Shown here: in pieces, positions 28,114 through 37,251 of the stretch
Numbering within the stretch: position 1 is the stretch's first letter
How the letters are laid out: every line of letters starts with the position of its first letter
Origin: Micrococcus cohnii
GTDB taxonomy: Bacteria > Actinomycetota > Actinomycetes > Actinomycetales > Micrococcaceae
DNA: 64,000 nt
NCBI RefSeq assembly: GCF_014205175.1
Contig: NZ_JACHNA010000001.1
Location: forward strand, 930,001 to 994,000
Reading direction: 5' to 3'
Notes under the pieces: model-generated
Seen by the model: only the letters and a program-made list of their open reading frames with translations
Databases searched by the model: none
Told to the model about the DNA's origin: nothing
Translations under genes and position numbers: made by a program

Positions 28114-30438
28114 TCAGGTGCGGTGCACGTCGAACACGCCGTCGATCCGGCGCACCGCGTTGATGACGTGGCTCAGGTACATCGGGTCCCCCATCTCGAA
28201 CACGAAGCGGCTCATCGCCACCCGGTCCCGCGTCGTGTTCACCGACGCCGAGAGGATGTTGACGTGGTTCTCGGCCAGCACGCGCGTGACGTCGGAGAGC
28301 AACGACTTGCGATCGAGCGCCTCCACCTGGATCTCCACCAGGTACACGGCGTTGCGCGAGGGCGCCCAGGAGACGTCGACACGGCGCTCCGGCTCGTTCT
28401 GCAGCATCGTGGCCACGTTCTGGCAGTCCGCCCGGTGGACGGAGACGCCGGATCCGCGGGTGACGAACCCGCAGATCTCATCCGGCGGCACCGGGTTGCA
28501 GCAGCGGGCGAGTTTGGACACCGTGTCCCCGTCCCCGCCGACGAGCACGCCGGTCGTATTGCCCGCCGGGGCCGCAGCCCGCTTGATCGGCCGGGGTGAG
28601 AGCTCTGTCAGGTCGATCGCCCCGACGGTCAGTTCTTCGTCGGGGTCCTCGTCCGGCTCCGGCTCAGCGGGCGCGCGCAGCGCCAGCACCGCGTCCGCGA
28701 CCGCCTGCCCGGCCACCTGGTTCTCCGCGACGGCCGTGAGCAGGGCGTCGGCGTCGCTCACGTTGAACTCGTGCGCCACGTGCTCCAGGTCGTCGCCGGC
28801 GAGGATCTGCTGCGCGGGCAACTGGGCTCGGCGGAACTGCTTGGTCAGCAGCTCCCGCCCGCGCTCGAGTTGTTCGTCGCGCCGCTGGCTGGCGAAGTGG
28901 TGGCGGATCTTCGACCGCGCCCGCGGACTGACGACGAAGCCGAGCCAGTCGCGGCTCGGGCCGGCGTCCTCCGCCTTGGATGTGAACACCTCGACGGTGT
29001 CGCCGTGGCTCAGCGGCGAGGACAACGGGACGAGCTTGCCGTTCACACGCGCGCCGATCGTGTGATGCCCCACGTCGGTGTGGATCGCGTAGGCGAAGTC
29101 CACGGGCGTGGCTCCGGAAGGCAGCGCCCGGATCTCACCGCGCGGGGTGAACACGTACACCTCGTCCGCGTCGATCTCCGTGCGCAGCGAGGACAGGAAC
29201 TCCTCCGGGTCCCGGGTGTCCTTCTGCCAGTCGACGACCGAGCGCAGCCACGCCGGTGTCGGCTGGGCGGCCGACCTGCCCGCGCGGGCGGCCTGCCGAC
29301 CCGCCTCCTTGTATTTCCAGTGAGCGGCGACCCCGTACTCGGCCTGCCGGTGCATCTGGTGGGTTCGGATCTGGATCTCGACGGCTTTGCCGCTCGGGCC
29401 GATGACGGTCGTGTGCAGCGAGCGGTACAGGTTCAGCTTCGGCATCGCGATGTAGTCCTTGAACCGGCCCGGCACCGGACTGAACCGCGCGTGCAGCACC
29501 CCGAGGACTCCGTAGCAGTCGCGCACCGAGTCCACGAGCACACGCACGCCGGTCAGGTCGTGGATCTCGTCGAAGTCCTTCCCGCGCACGATCATCTTCT
29601 GGTAGATCGAGTAGTAGTGCTTGGGGCGGCCGGTCACGGTCGCGCGGATCCGTGCCTCCCGCAGCTGTTCGGCGATCACGCCGCGCAGCTGTTCCAGGTG
29701 CCGTTCACGCTCCGGATTGCGCTCGCCCACGAGGCGGACGATCTCGGCGTAGACCTTCGGCTTGAGCGCGGCGAACGCCAGGTCCTCGAGTTCCCACTTG
29801 ACGGTGTTCATGCCGAGGCGGTGGGCCAGCGGCGCGTAGATGTCGAGGGTCTCCTGGGCCTTCTTGGCGCTCTTCTCCGGCGGCACATAGCGCCATGTGC
29901 GGGCGTTGTGCAGCCTGTCGGCGAGCTTGATCAGCAGCACGTTCACGTCCTGCGCCATCGCCAGCACCATCTTCCGGACGGTCTCGGCCTGAGCCGCGGC
30001 GCCGTAGGTGACCTTGTCCAGCTTCGTGACCCCGTCGACGAGGACCGCCACCTCGTCCCCGAAGTCCTCGCGCAGCTTCTCCAGGGCGTAGTCGGTGTCC
30101 TCGACGGTGTCGTGCAGCAGCGCGGCGACGATCACAGCACCGGTCAGCCCCAGCTCGGCGAGGATGGTCGCCACCGCCACCGGATGAGTGATGTACGGGT
30201 CACCCGAGCGGCGCATCTGCCCGCGGTGGGCCCGCTCGGCCACCTCGAACGCCCGCAGGATCTCACCGGTCTCGGCGCGCGGAGACCGGCTGCGCAGCGT
30301 GCGCATCAGCGGCTCGAGGATGGGCGTGTAGGGCCCGTTTCCTCTACCGCTCAGACGCGAGACTCCGCGACCGCGCGGGCGCGGCACGCCCGCGGACCGC
30401 GGCTGCCGCGGGACATCGGCCCGGGGATGGTCGCTCAC
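28114..30438 (-). CDS. relA: Bifunctional (p)ppGpp synthetase/hydrolase
   Basis: The 774-residue long RSH enzyme controls the stringent response. The hydrolase HD domain is intact (H85; H109-D110; E113-D114 in LLHDTVEDTD), and the synthetase domain follows (EIHDLTGVRVLVDS, then RSLHTTVIG). A TGS domain (DEVYVFTPRGEIRALP), a zinc-finger-like segment (LARCCNPVPPDEICGF) and a C-terminal ACT domain complete it. Both activities look intact. The GTG start overlaps the secF stop (GTGA). Confidence 0.97.
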   Translation of the reverse strand: MSDHPRADVPRQPRSAGVPRPRGRGVSRLSGRGNGPYTPILEPLMRTLRSRSPRAETGEILRAFEVAERAHRGQMRRSGDPYITHPVAVATILAELGLTGAVIVAALLHDTVEDTDYALEKLREDFGDEVAVLVDGVTKLDKVTYGAAAQAETVRKMVLAMAQDVNVLLIKLADRLHNARTWRYVPPEKSAKKAQETLDIYAPLAHRLGMNTVKWELEDLAFAALKPKVYAEIVRLVGERNPERERHLEQLRGVIAEQLREARIRATVTGRPKHYYSIYQKMIVRGKDFDEIHDLTGVRVLVDSVRDCYGVLGVLHARFSPVPGRFKDYIAMPKLNLYRSLHTTVIGPSGKAVEIQIRTHQMHRQAEYGVAAHWKYKEAGRQAARAGRSAAQPTPAWLRSVVDWQKDTRDPEEFLSSLRTEIDADEVYVFTPRGEIRALPSGATPVDFAYAIHTDVGHHTIGARVNGKLVPLSSPLSHGDTVEVFTSKAEDAGPSRDWLGFVVSPRARSKIRHHFASQRRDEQLERGRELLTKQFRRAQLPAQQILAGDDLEHVAHEFNVSDADALLTAVAENQVAGQAVADAVLALRAPAEPEPDEDPDEELTVGAIDLTELSPRPIKRAAAPAGNTTGVLVGGDGDTVSKLARCCNPVPPDEICGFVTRGSGVSVHRADCQNVATMLQNEPERRVDVSWAPSRNAVYLVEIQVEALDRKSLLSDVTRVLAENHVNILSASVNTTRDRVAMSRFVFEMGDPMYLSHVINAVRRIDGVFDVHRT

Positions 30439-31463
30439 TGAGAGGACCGCCCCGGCTGAGCGGCGTCGGCGGGTGCCGCAGCGTCGCCGTCGACGGCGGT
30501 CGGGGCGTCGGCACCACGACCGGTTGCCGACGCTCGACCCGCGCCCTGTAGCACCGCGTACAGCGGCGCCTGGATGAACAGGGTGGCGAGCGTGCCCACG
30601 ATGATGCCCACGAAGATCGCCAGCGCGATGTCCCGCAGCGTGCCCGCGCCCAGCAGGCCGGCGCCGATGAACAGGATCGATCCGACCGGGAGGATGCCGA
30701 CCACCGAAGTGGTGATGGACCGCACCAGCGTCTGGTTGACCGCGAGGTTCACGTTCTGCCCGAAGTCTCGGCGTTCGTCGCCGTGCTCGGTCTTGGTGTT
30801 CTCACGGACCTTGTCGAACACCACGACCGTGTCGTACAGGGCGTACGAGAGGATCGTCAGGAAGCCGATCACCGCGGAGGGGGTGATCTCGAAACCGGTC
30901 GCCCCGTAGATCCCGGCCGTGAGGGCGACGACGTACAACATGCCGACGACGGCCGCCAGCGACATCTTCCACGTGCGGAAGTACAGCGCCATGAACAGGG
31001 TCACCAGCGCCACGAAGACCACCAGACCGATCAGCGCCTGCGTCGACACCGCCTCGCCCCAGGTCGGCCCGACGAAGGTCGAGGTCACCTTGTCCTGGCC
31101 CACGTGGTAGGCCCGCTGCAGGTTGTCGGCGACCTGCAGGGTCTGCTCATCGTCCATGCGCTCGGTCTGCACGCGCATGGTGCCCGGTGCGATGTTCGTG
31201 ACGGTGGCCTGCGCCTCGGGCATCACATCGGCGACGGCCTGTTCGCCCGCGGCCACGTCGGTGTTCTGCGTGTCCGAGACGGTGAACTCGGAGCCGCCGC
31301 GGAACTCGATGCCGAGGTTGAACCCGCCGCGCAGGGCGGTCAGCCCGCCGGCGAGCAGCAGCAGCGCGGCGGCGACGGCGAACCACGTGCGCCACTTCGG
31401 GACGAAGGGGTAGGACTTCGCGCCGGTGTACAGGGCATTGCCCCACTGTGCGAAGCGTCTCAC
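30435..31463 (-). CDS. secF: Protein translocase subunit SecF
   Basis: The 342-residue, six-helix RND-type membrane protein works with SecD to pull exported proteins using the proton gradient. The first helix (residues about 27-45) precedes the periplasmic domain with FNLGIEFRGGSEFTV; ITPSAVIGFLTILSYALYDTVVVFDKVREN marks TM4-5. The start is GTG in a GTGA overlap with secD. The tail is Ala/Asp-rich and basic-poor. relA begins inside its stop codon. Confidence 0.96.
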   Translation of the reverse strand: MRRFAQWGNALYTGAKSYPFVPKWRTWFAVAAALLLLAGGLTALRGGFNLGIEFRGGSEFTVSDTQNTDVAAGEQAVADVMPEAQATVTNIAPGTMRVQTERMDDEQTLQVADNLQRAYHVGQDKVTSTFVGPTWGEAVSTQALIGLVVFVALVTLFMALYFRTWKMSLAAVVGMLYVVALTAGIYGATGFEITPSAVIGFLTILSYALYDTVVVFDKVRENTKTEHGDERRDFGQNVNLAVNQTLVRSITTSVVGILPVGSILFIGAGLLGAGTLRDIALAIFVGIIVGTLATLFIQAPLYAVLQGAGRASATGRGADAPTAVDGDAAAPADAAQPGRSSQ

Positions 31464-33295
31464 TGTTCCTCCTGCTGGTCGTCCGCCGCCCGCTGCGCCG
31501 CGCGGCGCCGCTCAGCGATGGTCATGGTCTGCTCCCGGCGGCGCCCTCGACGACGCCGAGACGCCGTGGTCGACGTCCCGGAGCCGGTGGCAGCGAGTCC
31601 GGCGGGGCCGACCCGGACCGGGGAGTCCTCGTCTGCCTCGGCGGACGCGGCAGCGGCGCCGGCCGCCTCGTGGTCGGAGAGCGTGCTGAAGTCCCGGAAC
31701 CGTCCGGCGCCCTTGTACAGCGGCTCGCGGCCCAGCAGCGTCGGGTCGAGCCCGGACCAGCGGTGTCCGCCGCCGATCGTGCGCGTCTGCGCCAGCAGGA
31801 TCATCATCGGGTGGGTGAACCAGAACACGACGATCAGGTCCGCGATCGCGGTGAGGCCGAGGGTGAAGGCGAAGCCGCGCACATTGCCGACCGCCACGAA
31901 GTAGAGGACCAGCGCGGCCAGCAGATTCACGGCCTTCGAGGCCCAGATGGTGCGACGGGCCCGCTTCCACCCCTCGTGGACGGCGGACTCGATGCCGTGG
32001 CCGGCGCGCAGCTCGTCCTTGATGCGCTCGAAGTAGACGATGAACGAGTCCGCGGTCAGGCCGATCGCGACGATCAGGCCCGCAATGCCGGCCAGCGAGA
32101 GTCGATAGTTGTCGGTCCAGCCGAGCAAGGCGATGGCCAAGTAGGTCAACACGCCCATCACGAGGATGGACCCGAAGGTGAGCAGGCCCAGCAGGCGGTA
32201 CTGGAAGAACTGGAACACCGCGACGAGAGCGAGGCCGATCAGGCCGGCGATCAGCCCCCAGAACAGCTGGTCCTGGCCGAGCGTCGCGGAGATCTGCTGC
32301 TCGGACTCCATCGTGAAGCTGATGGGCAGGGCGCCGTAGCCCAGCTGCTCGGCCAGCTCGGCGGTGCCCTTCTCATCGAGGGTGGGCCCGGAGATCTGCG
32401 CCTGGCCGTTCGTGATGACCGCGTTGGACTGCGGCGCGGAGACGACCTCGTCGTCGAGCACGATCGCGAACTGTTTGCGCGGATCTGCGTCGGGCATCGG
32501 GGTCAGGCGACGGGTCACCTCGGCGAAAGCCTTTGATCCGGCCTCGTTGAAGGAGATGTTCACGACCCACTGGCTCGTGCTCACGCCCGAGGAGGTCTGG
32601 GACATGCCATTGGAGGCGTCCTTGATGTCCGTGCCCGGGATCAGCACCGGCCCGACGATGTACTTCTTGCCCGGCACCTGCTGGCCGTCGGCGGACTCGG
32701 CCGGGGGCTGGCAGACCACGGCGGCCTTGTCCTCGGGCAACGGATCGGCGCCCGGGTCGCGGGGCTGACGGCAGTCGGTCTTCTGGAACCGGTCCATCAG
32801 CTCGGGCGTCAACCAGTTCGGATCGTAGGCGTCGGCGGGCTTGCCGTCCGGCGTCGGGAAATCCTTCTTCGGCACCCGCTGGTCTTTGGGCACCGGCGCC
32901 GCGTCGCCGGCCTGCAGCACGGGTCGAAACTGCATGTCCGCTGAGGCGAGGATCAGTCGGCGGGTCTGCGCGTCGGGCGTTCCGGGCAGGGAGACGACCA
33001 CATTGTCAGCGCCCTGCGTGGCGACCTCCGCCTCCGAGACGCCCGAGCCGTCGACCCGCGCACGGATGATCTCGACGGCCTGCTGGAGCTGCTCGGGCGT
33101 GACCTGCTCTCCGGAGGAGGTCTGCGGGGCGAGCACCATCTGCGTGCCGCCTTCCAGGTCGAGGGCGAGGCGTGGGGCCCACGAGGCCTGGTTTGTGCTC
33201 ACCCCCACTCCGAGGGCGATCGTGAGGGCGGCGACGAGAGCGCCGAGCCACGCGAGCGTGGCTCGCGCGGCGGAGGTGGGGGTCTTGGCTGCCAT
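31460..33295 (-). CDS. secD: Protein translocase subunit SecD
   Basis: The 611-residue membrane protein has an N-terminal helix (residues about 12-30), a large external domain starting LALDLEGGTQMVLAP and ending before residue 330, then five helices. The family motif LAGIAGLIVAIGLTADSFIVYFERIKDEL is present. The external domain carries an insert of about 90 residues relative to short SecD proteins. Three 18-bp repeats lie just upstream of its ATG. It forms one unit with yajC, secF and relA. Confidence 0.96.
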   Translation of the reverse strand: MAAKTPTSAARATLAWLGALVAALTIALGVGVSTNQASWAPRLALDLEGGTQMVLAPQTSSGEQVTPEQLQQAVEIIRARVDGSGVSEAEVATQGADNVVVSLPGTPDAQTRRLILASADMQFRPVLQAGDAAPVPKDQRVPKKDFPTPDGKPADAYDPNWLTPELMDRFQKTDCRQPRDPGADPLPEDKAAVVCQPPAESADGQQVPGKKYIVGPVLIPGTDIKDASNGMSQTSSGVSTSQWVVNISFNEAGSKAFAEVTRRLTPMPDADPRKQFAIVLDDEVVSAPQSNAVITNGQAQISGPTLDEKGTAELAEQLGYGALPISFTMESEQQISATLGQDQLFWGLIAGLIGLALVAVFQFFQYRLLGLLTFGSILVMGVLTYLAIALLGWTDNYRLSLAGIAGLIVAIGLTADSFIVYFERIKDELRAGHGIESAVHEGWKRARRTIWASKAVNLLAALVLYFVAVGNVRGFAFTLGLTAIADLIVVFWFTHPMMILLAQTRTIGGGHRWSGLDPTLLGREPLYKGAGRFRDFSTLSDHEAAGAAAASAEADEDSPVRVGPAGLAATGSGTSTTASRRRRGRRREQTMTIAERRRAAQRAADDQQEEQ

Positions 33296-33311
33296 GGGCG
33301 TCTTCCGGCTC

Positions 33312-33365
33312 GTCAGGCTTCTGGGGCTGGTCAGGCTTCTGGGGCTGGTCAGGCTTCTGGGGCTG
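33312..33365. repeat. Three perfect 18-bp tandem repeats in the secD leader
   Basis: The unit GTCAGGCTTCTGGGGCTG occurs three times head to tail (33312-33329, 33330-33347, 33348-33365), between the yajC stop and the secD ATG. It is in the untranslated gap, 17 bases from the secD start. Confidence 0.95.
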
Positions 33366-33403
33366 GTCGGGGCCGATGTGCGCGCCGGCCCGGCACGGGA
33401 GGG

Positions 33404-33826
33404 TCAGCGGCGGGGCCGCTCGTCGCGATGCTCGGACCCCTCGGTGTCGCCGACGTCGGGGCGCGGCGTCGCGTCGGCGTCGCGTTCGAGAGCAGGCCCG
33501 GCCTGGCCTGACTCATCCTCGACGATGCGGGAGATCGTCTGCAGATGCACATCGGCGAAGGTGGCCGGGGACAGCTCGAGGGTGACGCGCTGGCTCTGCT
33601 CGTCGATGGAGCGCACGTGACCGAAGATGCCGGCACCGGTCATGACTTCGTCGCCCGGGGCCAGACGCGCGCGCATCGCCGCCTGTTCCTGCTGCGCCTT
33701 GCGTCCACGGGTGACGGTGAACAGGAACATCAGGGCCATGGCGGCCAGCAGGACGATCAGGAACCAGTCCACTCCACCCCCCTGGGCCTGAGCGGCGAAC
33801 GGGGACGCGGCGGGAAGGTGATGCAC
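33404..33826 (-). CDS. yajC: Preprotein translocase accessory subunit YajC
   Basis: The 140-residue protein has one membrane helix at about residues 20-38 (DWFLIVLLAAMALMFLF), then the YajC core with RKAQQEQAAMRARLAPGDEVMTGAGIFG, and an unstructured charged tail. I start it at a GTG (MHHLPAASP) with GGAG 7 bases upstream; the longer open frame overlaps ruvB. It accompanies SecDF. Confidence 0.92.
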   Translation of the reverse strand: MHHLPAASPFAAQAQGGGVDWFLIVLLAAMALMFLFTVTRGRKAQQEQAAMRARLAPGDEVMTGAGIFGHVRSIDEQSQRVTLELSPATFADVHLQTISRIVEDESGQAGPALERDADATPRPDVGDTEGSEHRDERPRR

Positions 33827-33897
33827 GGGGCACTCCAATGCTGTGGCGAGACGGCGGCCGGACAGAACAATGGCCACCAGTCTAGGCGGTATGCCGC

Positions 33898-34929
33898 TCA
33901 GACGTCGGGCGGCGTCAGCCCCAGGTGCTCCCAGGCCGCGGCCGTCGCGACGCGGCCGCGCGGCGTGCGGCCGATCATGCCCTCGCGCAACAGGAACGGC
34001 TCGGCGACCGTCTCGATGGTCTCGGTCTCCTCCCCGACGGCGGCCGCGAGCGTCGACAGGCCCACCGGCCCGCCCCCGAAGGTGCGGCACAGCGCCTCCA
34101 GCACGGCGCGATCGAGCCGGTCGAAGCCGCGCTCGTCCACGTCGTACATGCTTAGCGCGTCATCGGCGGCCCGGGCGTCGACCCGGTCGATCCCCTTGAC
34201 CAGCGCCCAGTCGCGCACGCGGCGCAGCAGCCGGTTGGCGATGCGCGGCGTACCGCGCGAACGGGACGCGATCTGGGCGTAGCCGGCCCCGGAGAGCTCC
34301 ACGTCGAGCAGCGCCGAGGAACGGCGCAGCACGAGCTCGAGCTCCTGCGGAGCGTAGAAGTCGAGGTGGCCGGTGAAGCCGAACCGGTCCCGCAGCGGCC
34401 CGGGCAGCAGTCCCGCCCGGGTCGTCGCGCCCACGAGCGTGAACGGCGGCAGCTCGAGCGGGATGGACGTCGCCCCGGCACCCTTTCCGACCACCACGTC
34501 GACCCGGAAGTCCTCCATGGCCATGTAGAGCATCTCCTCGGCGGGTCGGGACATCCGATGGATCTCGTCGAGGAAGAGCACTTCGCCCTCGGTGAGCGAG
34601 GAGAGGATCGCGGCGAGGTCACCGGCATGCTGGATCGCCGGGCCGGAGGAGACCCGCAGCGGGGCGCCCATCTCAGCGGCCACGATCATGGCCAAGGTCG
34701 TCTTGCCGAGCCCGGGCGGGCCCGAGAGCAGGACATGGTCGGCCGCGCGCTCACGCAGGCGGGCCGAGGAGAGCATCAGCTCGAGCTGGCCGCGGACGCG
34801 CTGCTGCCCGACGAATTCGTCGAGGTGCCGTGGCCGCAGTGCGGCTTCGAGCCGACGCTCGTGCTCGTCGGCGTCGGGGGCGACGGGGCGATCGAGGCCG
34901 CCGGTCGGGTCGCGAGGCTCGTGTGCCAT
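33898..34929 (-). CDS. ruvB: Holliday junction branch-migration ATPase RuvB
   Basis: The 343-residue hexameric AAA motor drives branch migration with RuvA. Walker [10 protein letters not shown] lies at residues 70-78, Walker [10 protein letters not shown], sensor motif [11 protein letters not shown] and the arginine finger region RDRFGF. The C-terminal winged helix includes [13 protein letters not shown]. The ATG is 13 bases after ruvA, with GAGGAG about 10 bases upstream. Confidence 0.97.
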   Translation of the reverse strand: MAHEPRDPTGGLDRPVAPDADEHERRLEAALRPRHLDEFVGQQRVRGQLELMLSSARLRERAADHVLLSGPPGLGKTTLAMIVAAEMGAPLRVSSGPAIQHAGDLAAILSSLTEGEVLFLDEIHRMSRPAEEMLYMAMEDFRVDVVVGKGAGATSIPLELPPFTLVGATTRAGLLPGPLRDRFGFTGHLDFYAPQELELVLRRSSALLDVELSGAGYAQIASRSRGTPRIANRLLRRVRDWALVKGIDRVDARAADDALSMYDVDERGFDRLDRAVLEALCRTFGGGPVGLSTLAAAVGEETETIETVAEPFLLREGMIGRTPRGRVATAAAWEHLGLTPPDV

Positions 34930-34942
34930 CGAGGTCGTCTCC

Positions 34943-35593
34943 TCACCGTCCGGAGCGGGCGGTGGCGGCCGTGCCGACGTCGCGCAGGGTCGCGCGCAGC
35001 AGGGCAGGCACGTCGCGGGCCTCGTCCAGCTCCGGAGACGCGGCCAGGGTGGCGCTGACGGCACGCTCGGCGTCCTTGGCCGACCAGCCCAGCGACGTCA
35101 TGGCCTCGACCACGTCCGCCTCCCAGCCGGCGGCGTCAACGGTCGGTGCCGCGGCGGGCGGCTGCGGCGTCGGCTCCGCCTCGGCCGCCCCCGTGGGCGC
35201 GAGTCGGCCGGCCAGCTCGACGATCATCTTCTTGGCGAGTTTGGGGCCGACGCCTGGAACCCGGGTGAGGGCCTTCTCGTCCTCGTTCGAGACGGCCACA
35301 CGTACGGCCTCGGGCCGATGCACGGCCAGCACGGCCAGGGCCAGCCGCGGGCCCACGCCGTTGGCGCCCAGCAGGATCTCGAACACCTCCTGCTCGGCGG
35401 CGTCGGCGAAGCCGTACAGGGTGAGCGCGTCCTCCTTCACCACCAGATGGGTGTGCAGGCGGCCCCGCTCCCCCTCGCGCAGCGTGCCGAGAGTGGCGGG
35501 GGTGGCGAACACGAGCATCCCGACGCCGGAGGCGCTGATCACGGCCCGGTCCAGCCGCACCGACTCGACGATGCCGTCCACGAGGGCGATCAC
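34943..35593 (-). CDS. ruvA: Holliday junction DNA-binding protein RuvA
   Basis: The 216-residue tetramer-forming protein binds four-way junctions. Domain I is an OB fold, domain II carries two HhH motifs ([19 protein letters not shown] and [19 protein letters not shown]), and domain III binds RuvB, linked by a Pro/Ala-rich stretch. I chose the GTG giving (V)[11 protein letters not shown], preceded by GGGGAG at 8 bases; the frame extends 11 residues upstream without conservation. Confidence 0.96.
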   Translation of the reverse strand: MIALVDGIVESVRLDRAVISASGVGMLVFATPATLGTLREGERGRLHTHLVVKEDALTLYGFADAAEQEVFEILLGANGVGPRLALAVLAVHRPEAVRVAVSNEDEKALTRVPGVGPKLAKKMIVELAGRLAPTGAAEAEPTPQPPAAAPTVDAAGWEADVVEAMTSLGWSAKDAERAVSATLAASPELDEARDVPALLRATLRDVGTAATARSGR

Positions 35594-35695
35594 TCGGTCC
35601 ACTCCCCTTCCTGAGTCTGTCTGCACTCCGCCCCGGTCCGACCGTCCCGGGCGCGGCGGCCCGGCCCCGGGGACGTCCCAGGGCGGGACCAGGAT

Positions 35696-35711
35696 TCGAA
35701 CATACTATCGA
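35696..35711. promoter_or_regulatory. LexA (SOS) box-like palindrome between ruvC and ruvA
   Basis: On the minus strand the 16-mer is TCGATAGTATGTTCGA. The right half matches GTTCGA exactly and the left half differs at two positions from the actinobacterial consensus TCGAAC-N4-GTTCGA. It contains TAGTAT, a usable -10. It overlaps the ruvC stop codon and lies about 100 bases before ruvA, so it could drive a damage-induced ruvAB transcript. Confidence 0.55.
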
Positions 35712-36364
35712 ACGCCACCCCGTCGGGGGCGACGCGCGGCGGCCTCCGCCTCGAGCCACCGGCGCTGGGCCTGCGTCGCGGCGCCCGAGGCCCGGGCAGG
35801 ACCCGGCTGCGCGGGGAAGCGCGAACCCGTCGCGCGCGAGGTCATCGACTCCGTGCGCAGGCCGGTCTGCCCCGCGGCGGACCCCAGGCTGCCAGCGCGC
35901 CATGCATGCGTCAGGGCCAGGGCGATGGCATCGGCTGCATCCGCCGGCCGAGGCGCGGCGTCGAGCCCAAGGATCCTGGTCACCATGGCGGTGACCTGCG
36001 CCTTGCTCGCCGTGCCGCTGCCCGTGACGGCAGCCTTCGCCTCGGACGGGGTGTGCAGCCCGACCTCGAGTCCGGCCCGCGCGGCCGCGGTGATCGCCAC
36101 CCCTGCGGCCTGCGCCGTGCCGAGCACCGTCGGCGTGTTGGCGTTGGCGAACATGCGCTCGACGGCGGCCGCGTCCGGGACGAAGCGTTCCAGCACGCGC
36201 TCGATCACGCGGTCCAGGTGCAGCAACCGCTCGTGCAGGGCCGTGTCGGCCGCGGTGCCGGCGACCTCGACGTGCACCAGACGCGCCCGACGCCGCGCGT
36301 CGACCTCCACCACGGCGATCCCGCAGCGGGTCAGCCCCGGGTCGACACCGAGCACGCGGGCCAC
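35705..36364 (-). CDS. ruvC: Crossover junction endodeoxyribonuclease RuvC
   Basis: The 219-residue resolvase nicks Holliday junctions symmetrically. All four acidic catalytic positions are present: D8 (GVDPG), E69 (AVERMF), D142 and D145 ([15 protein letters not shown]). About 45 extra basic, Arg-rich residues follow the usual end. The start is GTG, 8 bases after yebC. The gap of 111 bases to ruvA is unusual for this operon and contains the SOS-like box. Confidence 0.96.
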   Translation of the reverse strand: MARVLGVDPGLTRCGIAVVEVDARRRARLVHVEVAGTAADTALHERLLHLDRVIERVLERFVPDAAAVERMFANANTPTVLGTAQAAGVAITAAARAGLEVGLHTPSEAKAAVTGSGTASKAQVTAMVTRILGLDAAPRPADAADAIALALTHAWRAGSLGSAAGQTGLRTESMTSRATGSRFPAQPGPARASGAATQAQRRWLEAEAAARRPRRGGVR

Positions 36365-36372
36365 GGGGCCGC

Positions 36373-37137
36373 TCAGTCCTCGTCGAGCTGCTCGAGCACG
36401 GCGTCCGGGATGTCCACGTTCGAGTAGACGCTCTGGACGTCATCGAGCTCCTCGATCGCGTCGACGAGCTTGAGGAAGGTCCGCGCAGACCCGGCGTCCT
36501 CGAGCTCGACCTTCATCGACGGCACGAACTCCGGCTCGTCGGACTCATAGTCGATGCCGGCCGCGTCGAGGGCCTCCGCGACCGAACGCAGGTCCGAGAC
36601 CTCGCAGCGGATCTCAAGGCTCTCGCCATCGGCCACGACCTCCTCCGCGTCGGCACCGCCCTCGAGAATCGCTTCGAGCAGTCCGTCCTCGGTGTTGCCC
36701 TCGGCGGGCAGGCGCACCACGCCCTTACGCTCGAACAGGAAGGCCACCGAACCGGGGTCGGCGATCGTGCCGCCGTTGCGGGTCACGGCCACCCGGACGT
36801 CCGAGGCGGCCCGGTTCTTGTTGTCCGTGAGGCACTCGACCATCAGGGCTGAGCCGGACGGGCCGCGCACCTCGTACATGGTCTCGGTGTAGTCGACGAC
36901 CTCGCCGGTCAGGCCGGCACCGCGCTTGATGGCGCGCTCGATGTTGTCGTTCGGCACCGAATTCTTCTTGGCCTTGGCCACCGCGAGCTCGAGCGCGGGG
37001 TTTCCGGCGGTGTCCGCGCCGCCGGTGCGCGCCGCGACCTCGATGCCCTTGATGTACTTGGCGAAGGCCTTCGCACGCTTCGCGTCGATCGCGGCCTTCT
37101 TGTGCTTGGTCGTGGCCCATTTGGAATGTCCGGCCAT
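36373..37137 (-). CDS. YebC/PmpR family protein (translation- or transcription-associated factor)
   Basis: The 254-residue protein starts [23 protein letters not shown], the family signature, and has [18 protein letters not shown] in the centre. Members were called transcriptional regulators, and more recent work links them to relief of ribosome stalling. AGGAGG lies 7 bases before the ATG. It heads the yebC-ruvC-ruvA-ruvB cluster. Confidence 0.95.
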   Translation of the reverse strand: MAGHSKWATTKHKKAAIDAKRAKAFAKYIKGIEVAARTGGADTAGNPALELAVAKAKKNSVPNDNIERAIKRGAGLTGEVVDYTETMYEVRGPSGSALMVECLTDNKNRAASDVRVAVTRNGGTIADPGSVAFLFERKGVVRLPAEGNTEDGLLEAILEGGADAEEVVADGESLEIRCEVSDLRSVAEALDAAGIDYESDEPEFVPSMKVELEDAGSARTFLKLVDAIEELDDVQSVYSNVDIPDAVLEQLDED

Positions 37138-37238
37138 CTCGGCCCTCCTGTGCATCGACGATTCGGGTTCGGCGATTCAGTCTATAGGCCCCCCGCGCGA
37201 GCAGCCCCGGACGCACGCGCCTGCCGACGCGCCCGGAC

Positions 37239-37244
37239 TACACT
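37239..37244 (+). promoter_or_regulatory. Leaderless promoter (-10) of the M3 peptidase gene
   Basis: TACACT is followed by seven bases (GCCGAGC) and the ATG at 37252, so transcription should start at or next to the A of the start codon. No ribosome binding site is present. Confidence 0.6.
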
Positions 37245-37251
37245 GCCGAGC

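Noticed and set aside
33299-33370. A plus-strand peptide repeat (LVRLLG) produced by the 18-bp repeats
   Set aside because: The frame has no start signal and runs antisense to secD; the repeats lie in a leader, not in a gene.
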